Assembly: GCA_963681505.1 (NCBI GenBank)
Contig: OY811983.1
Span: forward strand, 457,501-521,500
DNA length: 64,000 nt
Direction of reading: 5' to 3'
DNA from: Eunapius fragilis
Lineage: Eukaryota > Porifera > Demospongiae > Spongillida > Spongillidae
Positions within the stretch are counted from its first letter, which is position 1. Every line of letters starts with the position of its first letter. This document shows, piece by piece, positions 47,076-60,641 of the stretch. The notes under the pieces were generated by a model that did no database searches, had not been told where the DNA came from, and worked only from the letters and a program-made list of their open reading frames with translations. The position numbers and the translations under genes are program-made.

Positions 47076-50000
47076 TCATGGTATGTCGTTACACATACTT
47101 GCGTACGTTTCTGTGAGGCTCTGGTACAGTTCTTCAAAGGTTGCTCTTGTTTCGGGATCGCTATCCCAACAGCGAAGCATCACCCCGTATACCTCCGCGG
47201 GACAGCAAGATGGTTTGGCAAGAATTACTCTCCCTGAATCAGTAATCGCGTTTTCTATTACCTGCTGGTCAGTCATGTCATCGTACGGCTGAAGTTTTGA
47301 GAATGTGAATATCTGCCACATGGTAACGCCATAGGCCCACACGTCCGTCTTCTGAGAAAATATCCCGTAGAAGCATTCTTTGGCCATCCATCGGATGGGC
47401 AGCATAGCTCTGCCGCGTAACTTGTAGTAGTCATTAGAATACAGCGATCGGCTCATACCGAAGTCAGCAATTTTTACAACGTTTTTGGCACCCACGAGGC
47501 AGTTTCGTGTGGCCAGGTCTCTGTGGATGAAGTGTCGAGAGGAGAGGTAGCGCATTCCCGCAGCCACGTGGAGCGCCATGTGAACGAGGGAAGACGCCGA
47601 AAGGGTGGGTTGCGCAGTCCGACCTCCGCGGGACCCAAACTCGTACCTTTGAAGGTACAGACTGAGGTCTCCATTCTCCATGTATTCCATCATGATGAAG
47701 GCGCTCCTCGCGGGACACACCCCCAGTACCCTCACAACGTTCTCATGATTCAGGCGGGACATGAACTTGATCTCCTTTTCAAAGGCTTCCATAGTGGTTC
47801 TGTCAGCATCTTCCTTCAGCCTCTTGACAGCCACAAGTACACACACACCCTTGTCATTATTGGTATCGCTCATCCTAAGGTCCTTCAGACTTAGGTTCAC
47901 TGTCTCAGCCAAAATGACATGTCCAAACTGACCCACCCCAAGCGGTTTGACTTCGCGTATGTTTTGAGGCCCGACAGTCAGTGGTCCTTCAGATCTGGTA
48001 AGTGGTTCAGGATCGGCATAGATGGACACACAGGGACCCAGGAACTCTTCACTCGAAGCACTGGCAACCGTCTCAGGATTGCCAGATGGTCCCATGAACA
48101 TGATAGGAGACAGCGCTTCGCTGTAGATTGGGTTGTAGGGCTGGGGAAGAGGAGGTGGGGAGTTGGAGGCAACTGATATGCAGCGTGCATTGGGTGGTAA
48201 AGGCTTGGCATAGATATCCAGAACTGAGTCTGCCACCCCATCAGTAGCATCAAAGGATTGACAACCATTCTCTGCTCCTTGCCCATTTGGACTGAGTAGG
48301 TTGTCTGCTGATGTGTACATGGGGTTTGGCCTGAGGTAGCCAAATCCCACAGTCAATTTTTGGAGGGTGCCATTAGTGGGGGGAGGGTCCGGACTGCCAT
48401 TAATCATTTTGAGCTCCACATGTGTGCTGCCCTGGTGTAGCTTACCACTGTCGACAGAGGCATAGGTGTTGATGCTGTTGAAGAAGTGGGCGGGGTAAGG
48501 GGGGGGCTCTGGCTTGGAGACATCAGAATACACTGGTTCACATGATGCAGTGTCCTTCTGGCTGGGGACCCGTATGCTGTAATGTCTCTTCAGGCAGACC
48601 ACACCCACGATAAGCCCCGCTGTGACAGCAATAAGAAGCCCTATGCATCCAACCACACCTCCAATGACTGGACCTGTCTTAAATTCAGAACTGGCACTAA
48701 AAGCAGCCATAGAAGGTATTATAGCGATGGTGGAGAACTTTGTAGTTGTCATCACTGTAGGGATTCACATCATGCAGCTGTAACACATCACCATATATGG
48801 GCGTACCTGGTGGAGGTGGAGGTAGGAGGGTGGCAGTGGCAGAGGATAGGCCGTATGCACATGTGTAGCTTCCATAATCCTTCTCTGAGAATATCCTGAG
48901 GTAGAGGCTGGATATGCGGCTCTTGCCAAGAGTGCTTCCTCCACTTTGAAGACTGTTGTTCCCGTATGTATTCATCAGTTGGTAGGTAAGGATGTCCATG
49001 GTAATTGGTAAATTGTTACCCGGGACGGACCATGAGAACATGCTGGATGGGGAGGAGTAACCATACACCTCACAGGTGAAGGTTACATAATCAAACAGGG
49101 CACGAGAAGCCATATTAGGGCTGACAACAGCAACAGCTGTGGGTGTGAAGAGGAAGGAATGGCATACGAGTACTAGTATGGCTTACTTGGAAATTGCATA
49201 GTGATAGTAGTGTTGGCCATAGTGTTTGTTGATCTGTATCTCACCACACATACATAGCTCCCTGAATAGGTGGAACTGATATTTTGCAGCTGTAGTATAC
49301 TTGTCCTGGTTCCATCCCCAATCCACATCTGGTACTGAACAGAGACTGGTATGGTCCAATTCCAATCAAAGCTTCCCTCATTCACCACAGTGCAGGAAAG
49401 GTTGTAGCTAGTTAGTGGGCTCAGTACTTCAAGGGTTACCACATTTGGGCGGGGGAGGAGTGATATGCTCCTCCCTATAGGGGGTGACACTGTGGAGGGA
49501 AGGGGTGTGGTTACTACTGTCAACCCTCCAATCAGAGGAGTGGTGGTTACCTGCAGTGTTAAAGAGCTGTATCTCACTAAGGAGGAGTGTCCTCACCATT
49601 ATGGAGGAGGGGAAGGAGAAGCGGATACGTAGGTACATGTATGGAATTACTGTTGCATTAGATGTGATGACAAAAGAGACATTGCGCAATCCTGTATCAC
49701 TTTGGCTGAGGTCCTGGTTCCCTGCTATGGTGAAACTTAGAGCATTTGTTTGGAACAAAGAACTTGCTGTATCCCAGAATAGCCCATCAACATTAGGGAG
49801 ACCAATGCCTACGGACGGTTGGTTATAGAAGAAGAGGCTCACTCGTGTTACAATGGTTGGGGCAGGTAGAGAGAATACAACATCAAAGTCGCGACTCCAA
49901 GCAAACACCTTGGAGATGTTATAACCTTGGGCAGGTCCAACGTCTCCATCATTTAAGATGTATAACCCAGAGCATATCAGTTCTGAATTAGTAAAAATAG

Positions 50001-50320
50001 CGCAGACAACTCCCTTGTTGGTGGTGGCTGTGTTTGTTCCATTGTAGATCTCGGGTAGTGGTCTTAGCTTTGTGGAGGTGAGCATTACTGTTAAGCAAGG
50101 GTGAGAAGGGAAGGCATTAAATGGAGCAGAAAGAAGAGGTGGTAGAAAATGAGAGGGAAAAGAGGAGAGTGTGGGAAGATGGGAGAAGTATAGAGTGTGG
50201 GAGGGAGAGGTGTTGAGTGTGGGGAAGATGGGAGAAGTTTAAAGGCTGTAAGTAGTGTGTACATTGAGCTGATGTCAGAATTGGAAGGATTACTACTGCA
50301 GCCAGCAGAAGAGAAGCCAT
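47076..50320 (-). CDS. RTK-G: receptor tyrosine kinase with RTK-F-type domain and two Ig-like domains
   Basis: Exons: 50263-50320 (signal peptide, MASLLLAAVVILPILTSAQ), 49551-50087 (RTK-F-type N-terminal domain), 49187-49489 (Ig-like 1), 48807-49136 (Ig-like 2, FTCEVYGYSS...YTCAYGLSS) and 47076-48754 (TM, tail, kinase). TM: VIGGVVGCIGLLIAVTAGLIVG. Tail tyrosines: IYSEALSP and VSIYADPEP. Kinase: LGVGQFGHV, VAVKRLKED, YMENGDLSLYL, HRDLATRN, DFGMSRSLYSNDYYKLRG, LPIRWM, ending YASMCNDIP. All motifs needed for catalysis are present. It has one more Ig-like domain than RTK-F; the C-terminal part of the N-domain, the following intron and Ig-like 1 are nearly identical to RTK-F. Exon 2 is followed by a 61-bp intron. 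Confidence 0.9.
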
Positions 50321-50700
50321 TATCTGGAGGAGGCAGACAATGGTGTAAAAATGTTGACATCAATTGATCCATAGTTATGTGTTGGTAAAAAAATTTTAAC
50401 GTTGTGCATTGTAATATGTTATCGCACACATGTACATGATGATACAAGACAATAACATCCCCCCCCCCCCCCCCACCCCCACCACAGTGATGGTTGGCCA
50501 AAATCAGAGGCACAACCCCAGCTCATGCAGGAAACCCTGGGGCTTGTGGGCCCAAAGCACCAGGTCAGCTCATGAGGGCCCAAAGCACCAGGTCAGCTCA
50601 TGAGGGCCCAAAGCACCAGGTCAGCTCATGAGGGCCCAAAGCACCAGGTCAGCTCATGAGGGCCATGGAGGTGTGGCCATGGAGGTGTGGCCGTGGAGGT
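50321..50700. repeat. RTK-G upstream region with 28-29-bp and 14-bp repeats
   Basis: Poly-C tract at 50459-50474. Then four to five copies of a 28-29-bp unit (caaagcaccaggtcagctca core, 50548-50660), followed by four to five units of ggccatggaggtgt (50661-50725). The RTK-G promoter is presumed near 50330-50450. Confidence 0.85.
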
Positions 50701-50725
50701 GTGGCCATGGAGGTGTGTCCATGGA

Positions 50726-50960
50726 GGTGGCCAGTACTCCAGCAACAGCCCATACTATAGGCACATTGGCTAATCCCACAGGTCCCACAGGTGTCCCAAA
50801 GCCACAATACATGTAGTCCACACTGCACACTGCAATATCACCCAGATATGTGATAGGTGGGCCATGGAACTGGCACTGGAAGGATAAACAGGGCAGCTCT
50901 TCAAGTGACGCCTGTAGCCCTGACAGGAAGGATGGTCCTGGGGCCCTGGCAAACACAATT
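50726..50960 (-). other. Possible orphan exon or gene fragment, unassigned
   Basis: An open stretch on the minus strand of more than 75 codons with non-repetitive, protein-like composition (LPCLSFQCQFHGPPITYLGD; GFGTPVGPVGLANVPIVW). It is preceded by an acceptor-like ...ag and ends in the repeat array. I do not recognise the protein. The plus strand is also partly open. It could be an exon captured between repeats or a pseudogene. Confidence 0.25.
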
Positions 50961-50994
50961 GTGAATACCTCGGTGGAATCGAAGCATGTGTAAC

Positions 50995-51937
50995 ATCATC
51001 ATGGTAGGTACTCATGGTAGGTGTTCATGGCAGATGCTCATGGTAGGTGCTCATGGTAGGTGCTCATGGCAGGTACTCATGGTAGGTGCTCATGTGAAGT
51101 GTCATGATAGGTGCTCATGGTAGGTACTCATGGTAGGTGCTCATGGCAGGTGCTCATGGTAGGGGCTCATGGTAGGTGCTCATGGTAGGTGCTCATGGTA
51201 GGTACTCATGGTAGGTGCTCATGGCAGGTGCTCATGGAGGTGCTCATGGTAGGGGCTCATGGTAGGTGCTCATGGTAGGTGCTCATGGTAAGTGCTCATG
51301 GCAGGTGCTCATGGTAGGTACTCATGGTAGGTGCTCATGGTAGGTGCTCATGGCAGGTACTCATGGTAGGGGCTCATGATAGGTGCTCATGGTAGGTGCT
51401 CATGGTAGGTACTCATGGTAGGTGCTCATGGCAGGTGCTCATGGAGGTGCTCATGGTAGGGGCTCATGGTAGGTGCTCATGGAGGTGCTCATGGTAAGTG
51501 CTCATGGCAGGTGCTCATGGTAGGTACTCATGTGAAGTGTCATGATAGGTGCTCATGGTAGGTACTCATGGTAGGTGCTCATGGCAGGTGCTCATGGTAG
51601 GTGCTCATGGTAGGGGCTCATGGTAGGTGCTCAGTGCTCATGGTAGGTAATCATGGTAGGTGCTCATGGCAGGTGCTCATGGTAGGTGCTCATGGTAGGG
51701 GCTCATGGTAGGTGCTCATGGTAGGTGCTCATGGTAAGTGCTCATGGCAGGTGCTCATGGTAGGTGCTCATGGTAAGTGCTCATGGTAGGTGCTCATGGT
51801 AAGTGCTCATGGTAGGTGCTCATGGTAAGTGCTCATGGTAGGTGCTCATGGTAGGTGCTCATGGTAGGTGCTCATGGTAGGTGCTCATGGTAGGTGCTCA
51901 TGGTAGGTGCTCATGGTAAGTGCTCATGTAGGGGATC
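50995..51937. repeat. 13-bp satellite-like array, about 70 units
   Basis: Nearly 950 bp of ggtgctcatggta and variants (ggtactcatggta, ggggctcatggta, ggtgctcatggca, and 12-bp forms). Higher-order periodicity is visible, for example a block of about 400 bp around 51105-51240 recurs near 51400-51540. No coding capacity. Confidence 0.97.
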
Positions 51938-53430
51938 ATGATATCAAGCCATACAAGCAGCGAGCTATGTTAAAGGAAATCTCGCAGTGTACATTCCATG
52001 TATGAGCTTTCCCGTTGTGTGTAACGAAGTCCTTAGATAGTTAGAAGATGCATACTGATGCAGCACAAGTCTCGAATGACAACGCCTTGCGTTTGCATCC
52101 CGCTAGCTGTGTTTTGACTGACTATCCACAAAACCGCAACATCAATGCTCGCGGCCGCATTGGAATGTGACAGTTAAAAATAAAACAAATACTGCACCGC
52201 CGAATCATACATACATGTACCTACATCATAGGTATTATCTATGCCTACACGTAGTTATATGGCAGAATCCACACCAACATTGCATTTGCTGCCACAACCT
52301 CACATAAAAGAACGCTATAATCGATACAGTATTTATTTTTACATCAGCCTCTCAACGACAGACTGTTAGAATGTACACATCCTCACGCGGTTAGAGAAAT
52401 ACTATTTAATGTATTCACATGTTGGCATTGCTACCGGACACTAACCTGCGCTTATCCACAACGAGCGTCGAAGCTGTTTCGTTCTCTCCGACCCCTTTAG
52501 ATATTAAAATTCTCCGTGGTCACTAACTTGTCAACATTCCTGGAAACCGTATAAAACCGTATAAAGTGCTGAACAAAGCAGCTGTCAAATTGGCGCCCGT
52601 TTTGCCGGGCCTGTATCACTATAACATAGATACTTTAGTATCAGAAATAGCCCCCGCCCGCCTAAATGTGTTGCACATAATGGCAGGGATCGAGGAGTGT
52701 TATCAAGTCAGTCTAAGCATTCTGGTCTGAATGCTGTGTCCAGTAACATATGTTTATGCGAGCAAGATTATAAGTCTTTGCAGAGCCCATATGCATTTGG
52801 TTCTCTTGTCCCCACTGTACTTTTAAATGGCTCTATGGAGTACATATGAACCTGACTATATAGATTGTGTAGAATTGCATACTCTAAGAATTGGATGGAT
52901 TGAATGTTTATGTGTTGGCTATCGTGGTGTTGGCTATGGTGGTGTTGGCTATGGTGGTGTTGGCTATGGTGGTGTGTGTTGACATGGCTGACACCAAAAG
53001 TTGATGGCCATTAGAAGAGGGGAGTGGTATCAATAACACCAAGACAATCTGTGACATATTAGATCTAACTGTTGGCTTTGTTAATTGTACATTAACATTC
53101 CATTCCATCAGTGTGCAAAGGCTTTGAACAATGAGTAGTATTAGCCACACGTGCACTGCTTTCATGCCTTTCAACACGCAAAAAGAACCATAAATCAAGT
53201 AATTGATTTTATTACCTACAATCAGACTGTTTCAGAATGTGCATCATTATATACATGTACATTAATTCTGGTTACGGTAGTCTCATAACCAGACCATATT
53301 TGCCGCTCAACTCAATGAATGAACCCATATTTGCCGCTGTGTGCACTGGGAAGAGGTGATGATGGCCAGGTGAGAAGCCAGGCGAGAGAAAGTGGTTCTA
53401 TATATATAACACAGACCTATATATAACGGT
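51938..53430. other. Intergenic DNA, little recognisable
   Basis: 1.5 kb without a gene. Includes a 15-bp repeat (ggctatggtggtgtt, four units, 52916-52978) and a short direct repeat with catatttgccgct at 53295-53340. Otherwise nothing identified. Confidence 0.5.
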
Positions 53431-53433
53431 GGA

Positions 53434-53598
<165 letters not shown>

Positions 53599-53734
53599 CG
53601 AATCCTGGTGTTTGGGTTCGAATCCTGGTGAGGTTGTTTTTTTGTTTTCTACCCATGTGTGAGACACGTTTTTGGGGTTCGAATCCTGTTGAGGTCAATT
53701 TTTTCCCCTTCATCCCTTTTTTTCCCTTCTTAGC

Positions 53735-54055
53735 AAGGAGTGCAATTCTATCGAAGGATGTTGTCTGTAACTTTTATTCGTGGGATGTTGTTTGTTGGCA
53801 GTCAATATACAGGCAACTGTTACGCAATAGGCGCGCAATAGTTACGTAACGTAGCTGTTACGCATTGTTATTAGTTTGCTTCATCCTTTTTTTTTCCTCT
53901 TAGCAGGGAGTGTAATTCTATCGAAGGATGTTGTCTGTGTTGTAGTATTAACTTTTATTCGTTGGGATTTTTTTTAGCTTGCATGGCAGTCAATTATATA
54001 CGGGCAGCTGTTACGCAATAGGCGCGCAATAGCAGCGCATTGTTATTAGTTTGCA
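53735..54055. repeat. Tandem duplication of about 155 bp upstream of DHPS
   Basis: 53731-53876 and 53899-54052 share ttctatcgaaggatgttgtc, cttttattcgt.ggat, ggcagtcaat.ata, ctgttacgcaataggcgcgc and gcattgttattagtttgc. The copies differ by small indels. They lie immediately upstream of the DHPS 5' region. Confidence 0.85.
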
Positions 54056-54280
54056 GTTAGGCGTTATGATTAACGTTGGAAAATACAATTTGGCCTGAGT
54101 CGCCTGAAGTAGAGTGCAACTGCTCTTCAAACGGGATATATACTGCAAGCAAACTAGTAAATAAATTTAAATCCAAATTATTGTGCAGCGGCGCGGAGTG
54201 TAACGATAATTAATTTTAAATTATAAAAAGACCGCACAGTGCAGCCGGACCGCGTGGGTTGTGAAGTTAATAGTAAAATT

Positions 54281-56759
<2,479 letters not shown>

Positions 56760-56854
56760 TAGTGTGAGAGGTTTGTAAAGTATGTAAGTACAACAACATA
56801 TGTGCTATCACTGTCGTGTATAAAGTCCTATAGTCCAATTATTCATAAGCTTAG

Positions 56855-59800
56855 TTATGACTTTTTCTGCCTCTTTGATACTGTCTCTGTGTGTGAAGTA
56901 TTCTCTGCAATACCACCACGTTTTAGCCTCTGCTTAGTATCTGCAGTGGAGACTTCTCCAGCCGTATCTCTGTCTGGTAGCTTCCCCCCACTGCCCACTG
57001 CTTTGGCTTCTGTACGTGTGTCCTCCATGTCCGTCCTGGGACGCTTGGGTGCCGCCTCTTCCTGTATGACATCATCACGTTCAGGGTGAGATCTCTTGTG
57101 AAAGAGGCCACGAAAGAATGATCCTTTCTGTTGAGGCTTCTTTCCTGGGCTGCGCTCTACTTTCTGTTCAGACCTCTTGGCTGGTGCAAGTTCCACTTTC
57201 TGTTCAGACTTCTTGGCTGGTGCAAGTTCCACTTTCTGTTCAGACCTCTTGGCTGGTGCAAGTTCCACTTTCTGTTCAGACCTCCTGGCTGGTGCAAGTT
57301 CCACTTTCTGTTCAGACCTTTTGGCTGGTGCAAGTTCCACTTTCTGTTCAGACCTTTTGGCTGGTGCAAGTTCCACTTTCTGTTCAGACCTCCTGGCTGG
57401 TGCAAGTTCCACTTTCTGTTCAGACCTCCTGGCTGGTGCAAGTTCCACTTTCTGTTCAGACCTCCTGGCTGGTGCAAGTTCCACTTTCTGTTCAGACCTT
57501 TTGGCTGGTGCAAGTTCCACTTTCTGTTCAGACCTTTTGGCTGGTGCAAGTTCCACTTTCTGTTCAGACCTTTTGGCTGGTGCAAGTTCCACTTTCTGTT
57601 CAGACCTCCTGGCTGGTGCAAGTTCCACTTTCTGTTCAGACATCCTGGCTGGTGCAAGTTCCACTTTCTGTTCAGACCTTTTGGCTGGTGCAAGTTCCAC
57701 TTTCTGTTCAGACCTCCTGGCTGGTGCAAGTTCCACTTTCTGTTCAGACCTCTTGGCTGGTGTGACTTGGTTGCTGGAGTTACTCTGGTGAGGTATGATG
57801 ACACTCCCATTTCCCTCACTCTGTCCCTGATACAGCCTAATCCTTTCTCGAACATTTGATGTGGGAGTCTCCATGGCAACAATGTTGATATTAGGCAGCT
57901 TAGCATCAGATGGTGCAGAAGCTGAACCTTGAGGAAGGGTGACATGTGACTGAGGGAGGGTGACATGTGACTGAGGGAGGGTGACATGTGACTGAGGAAG
58001 GGTGACATGTGACTGAGGGAGGGTGTTGTGTAGGTTGGCAGATGTGGCTGCTGACGTTTCTTCTGAGGAGATGCTTGGTTGGCAGTAAGGGATGCTCCCT
58101 AGGCCTGATGGTTGGGCTGTGCTTGCTTCATTGAGATAACACATGAAGGAATTACAAACGTAATAAGCTACATTGGCACATGGTGATTAAGTTGTGGCTT
58201 GCCTTTGTCAGAGATCACAGTGCTATTGGCTTCATAAAGGCATGACAAGTCCCTAGGTGGAACTGCCTCATTTAGGTTCGGGTATCGAGACTTGGGGTCT
58301 ATGGTGTACCCTGTAATATCTTTGTGGAGTCTTTCTGGTGTGGTCTGGGGCAACAGATAGTAGATGGCTTCTCGTTCTTCTAAGAGCTCAAGAGGACTCT
58401 TCCCACTGGCAAATCCCTTCAGAGTCCAGGCAGCATCAAAGGCACCAAGGAAGCCTCTTGCACACCCCGAGCCTGTAGGCCAGAATGGCTGTGTGTGGGT
58501 GTGATGGTTAAGGTGTCTATAGGTGTGATGGTTAAGGTGTCTAGGTGTGATGGTTAAGGTGTCTAGGTGTGATGGTTAAGGTGTCTATAGGTGTGATGGT
58601 TAGGATGACTACAGTATTGCACCTTATGGATGCATGATCAGGTGACCTTACCTCAAGAAGACTGTCCCCTGCTATCAGCAGCAGCACCCTTTTGCCCTCC
58701 TTTTCAATGATGCGAGAAGCATTCTCCGCAGCAAACAGAGAGGTAAAATCAAACAGTGCAACGTCATGTTCACCCAGGTGGTTCAGAGCAAACTTGAGCT
58801 CTCCTAGCCCCCCGTGGGTGGCAAAGGTGGCTGCCTCTACTGCATACTCCTCCAGGGCCGTATGGTCAATGTTAGCAGGCGAGAGCAGCTGGTGTGGATT
58901 TGACTGGTCCTGTAAAGGGGGGAGGGGGTGGTAAAGGGTACAAGTGGAGGGGTATTATTTGTGAATAGCAACAGGACATGTCATTGCTGCTCATCATGCT
59001 GTGGTCTCATACCAATACCCGTGTGATCATCCATGGAAATGCATCACCACTGACTATATAAGGGCTTAGGGCATGTGCTATCATTACAACAGACATTACC
59101 TGCTTAATAACACCTTTCTTTAAGAGAGAACTCTTTTTGGCAGTCATTACGAAGTAGTGAGTCTCATCTTTGTAGTAAACAATGTTCTCCAGTTCGATGC
59201 CATGTTTCTCACCAAGGTTCTTGAAGAACTCCTGATTGTACACATACGATACACCACTGATTTCATCCACACTGTTTTCCTGCTGGGTGTTCCCATTGAC
59301 AAAGTTGACAGTGATGGCCAGCGCTAATTTTGCCCGAAACTCCTTAAACTGGAATCCAGGTAGGCTCTTTTGCTTGCCATCTGCAGCTATGATGGTGTCA
59401 TAGTGACCAGACAGTGCTGATGGTGTAGGTGTGCACCTGGCTGACCAGCCATGCACTTGGTCAGTGGGCTCAGTGAGGCCAGTAAACTTAACACCTGCAT
59501 GAATCCTCACACCAAGCAGTAAGCATATCTTTAAAAGAAAGGCTTGCAAGATCCGAATACCTAGTGTGACGAGAACAGTGTATGAGATAGGGGTACTGAG
59601 ATATGGAGGATAGAGCACAGTGTATGAGACAGGGGTACAGAGATATGGAGGATAGAGCACAGTGTATGAGATAGGGGTACAGAGATATGGAGGATAGAGC
59701 ACAGTGTATGAGATAGGGGTACAGAGATATGGAGGATAGAGCACAGTGTATGAGATAGGGGTACAGAGATATGGAGGATAGAGCACAGTGTATGAGATAG

Positions 59801-60524
59801 GGGTACAGAGATATGGAGGATAGAGCACAGTGTATGAGATAGGGGTACAGAGATATGGAGGATAGAGCACAGTGTATGAAATAGGGGTACAGGATAGATG
59901 CTACTTCAGTTTACCTAAGCTGATATATCAACGTAGCCCAACTCCATCGCCTTATGCACTAAAATTACAGTATGTGCCCTGCATGGGAGCTGTATAATAA
60001 GTAGCAACAGTGTGTGTGTGCGTTGGGATTATTTTTGGTAAGTACTTACTCATATGGTTAATTGATCCTGTACAGAATTTTCCATAGAACTTTTTGGCTC
60101 CCAGGTTGACAAGATCTGCTATCACAAAAGACCAGAGATGGAGGACGTTGTTTCTAGAGAAGCTTGTTCTTTTTTCCACCACGTCAACTCGCGCGCCGAG
60201 CAAAGCACACTCAATAGCTGTTCTCAGGCCCACGGGACCCGCCCCCACTACTAGTACGGACAGCCCTTTACAAGCAGTTTGGCGGGCGTATTCCGGCAAG
60301 CCTGCCCTTTTGTCCAACAGGTTCCAGATATCAAGACACTTCCAATTGGTCAATTCGCGCTTTAGTGCGGTGTAGATGCCTTCGCATGAGTCAGGATCCA
60401 CGCCCACATCACGACACAGGTAGCGGAAGGTGTCAACTATTGGCTGAAGGTCCGTCGATTCTGCAAATTTGCTGAAACTGTGGTACCTCGGAGAGTCTTC
60501 TGAGTTTACGTCCACTTCGTCCAT
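56855..60524 (-). CDS. MICAL-type FAD monooxygenase with 12-residue repeat tail
   Basis: Flavin monooxygenase of the MICAL family, whose known members oxidise actin methionines. Exons: 60050-60524, 59100-59560, 58652-58909, 58180-58488 and 56855-about 58125. Motifs: VVGAGPVGLRTAIE (Rossmann FAD site), FSRNNVLHLW, NLGAKKFYGKFC, TIIAADGKQ, ENIVYYKDETHYFVMTAKK, GDSLLE, PFWPTGSGCARGFL and RYPNLN. These cover the MICAL catalytic domain. Instead of the CH, LIM and coiled-coil domains of animal MICALs, the last exon encodes a Ser/Gln-rich stretch with SHVTLPQ repeats and about 17 copies of a 12-residue repeat (RRSEQKVELAPA), then a basic tail. No CH or LIM motif is seen before the stop. Start chosen at 60524; an in-frame Met lies 60 bp upstream. 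Introns contain 42-bp and 22-bp tandem repeats. Confidence 0.88.
57170..57765. repeat. 36-bp coding minisatellite in the MICAL-like gene
   Basis: About 17 head-to-tail copies of a 36-bp unit (ctggtgcaagttccactttc core), in frame and encoding a 12-residue Lys/Arg/Glu repeat. Because the unit is a multiple of three, all six frames stay open and give leucine- or tryptophan-rich shadow frames. Confidence 0.97.
58492..58610. repeat. 22-bp tandem repeat, MICAL-like intron
   Basis: Five units of tgtgatggttaaggtgtctagg or close variants in the 163-bp intron between exons 58180-58488 and 58652-58909. Confidence 0.92.
59575..59895. repeat. 42-bp minisatellite, MICAL-like first intron
   Basis: Seven to eight copies of a 42-bp unit (agatatggaggatagagcac core). 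It is open in the minus frame upstream of exon 2 and yields a spurious Tyr/Pro repeat, but splice phase (MS|IRI) places it in the intron. Confidence 0.95.
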
Positions 60525-60641
60525 GGCGTAATGTTGTGCGAGAGGCGTAGGCGTTTGTTTCCGCGCGCCTGTCCACGCCCTCACCGGCGGCCACGAAGGT
60601 TTAACTTAATTTCTTTTTTTTTTAATCATTTTTTGTAGAAT

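Noticed and set aside
57118-58008. Long plus-strand frames (VQTSWLVQVPLS-type repeats) and a second minus frame
   Set aside because: Shadow frames of the 36-bp coding repeat of the MICAL-like gene; only the frame continuous with the catalytic domain and basic tail is plausible.
59577-59890. Minus-strand Tyr/Pro repeat protein (YPPYLCTPISYTVL)
   Set aside because: Comes from a 42-bp intronic minisatellite; the acceptor at 59561 with matching phase puts it outside the coding sequence.
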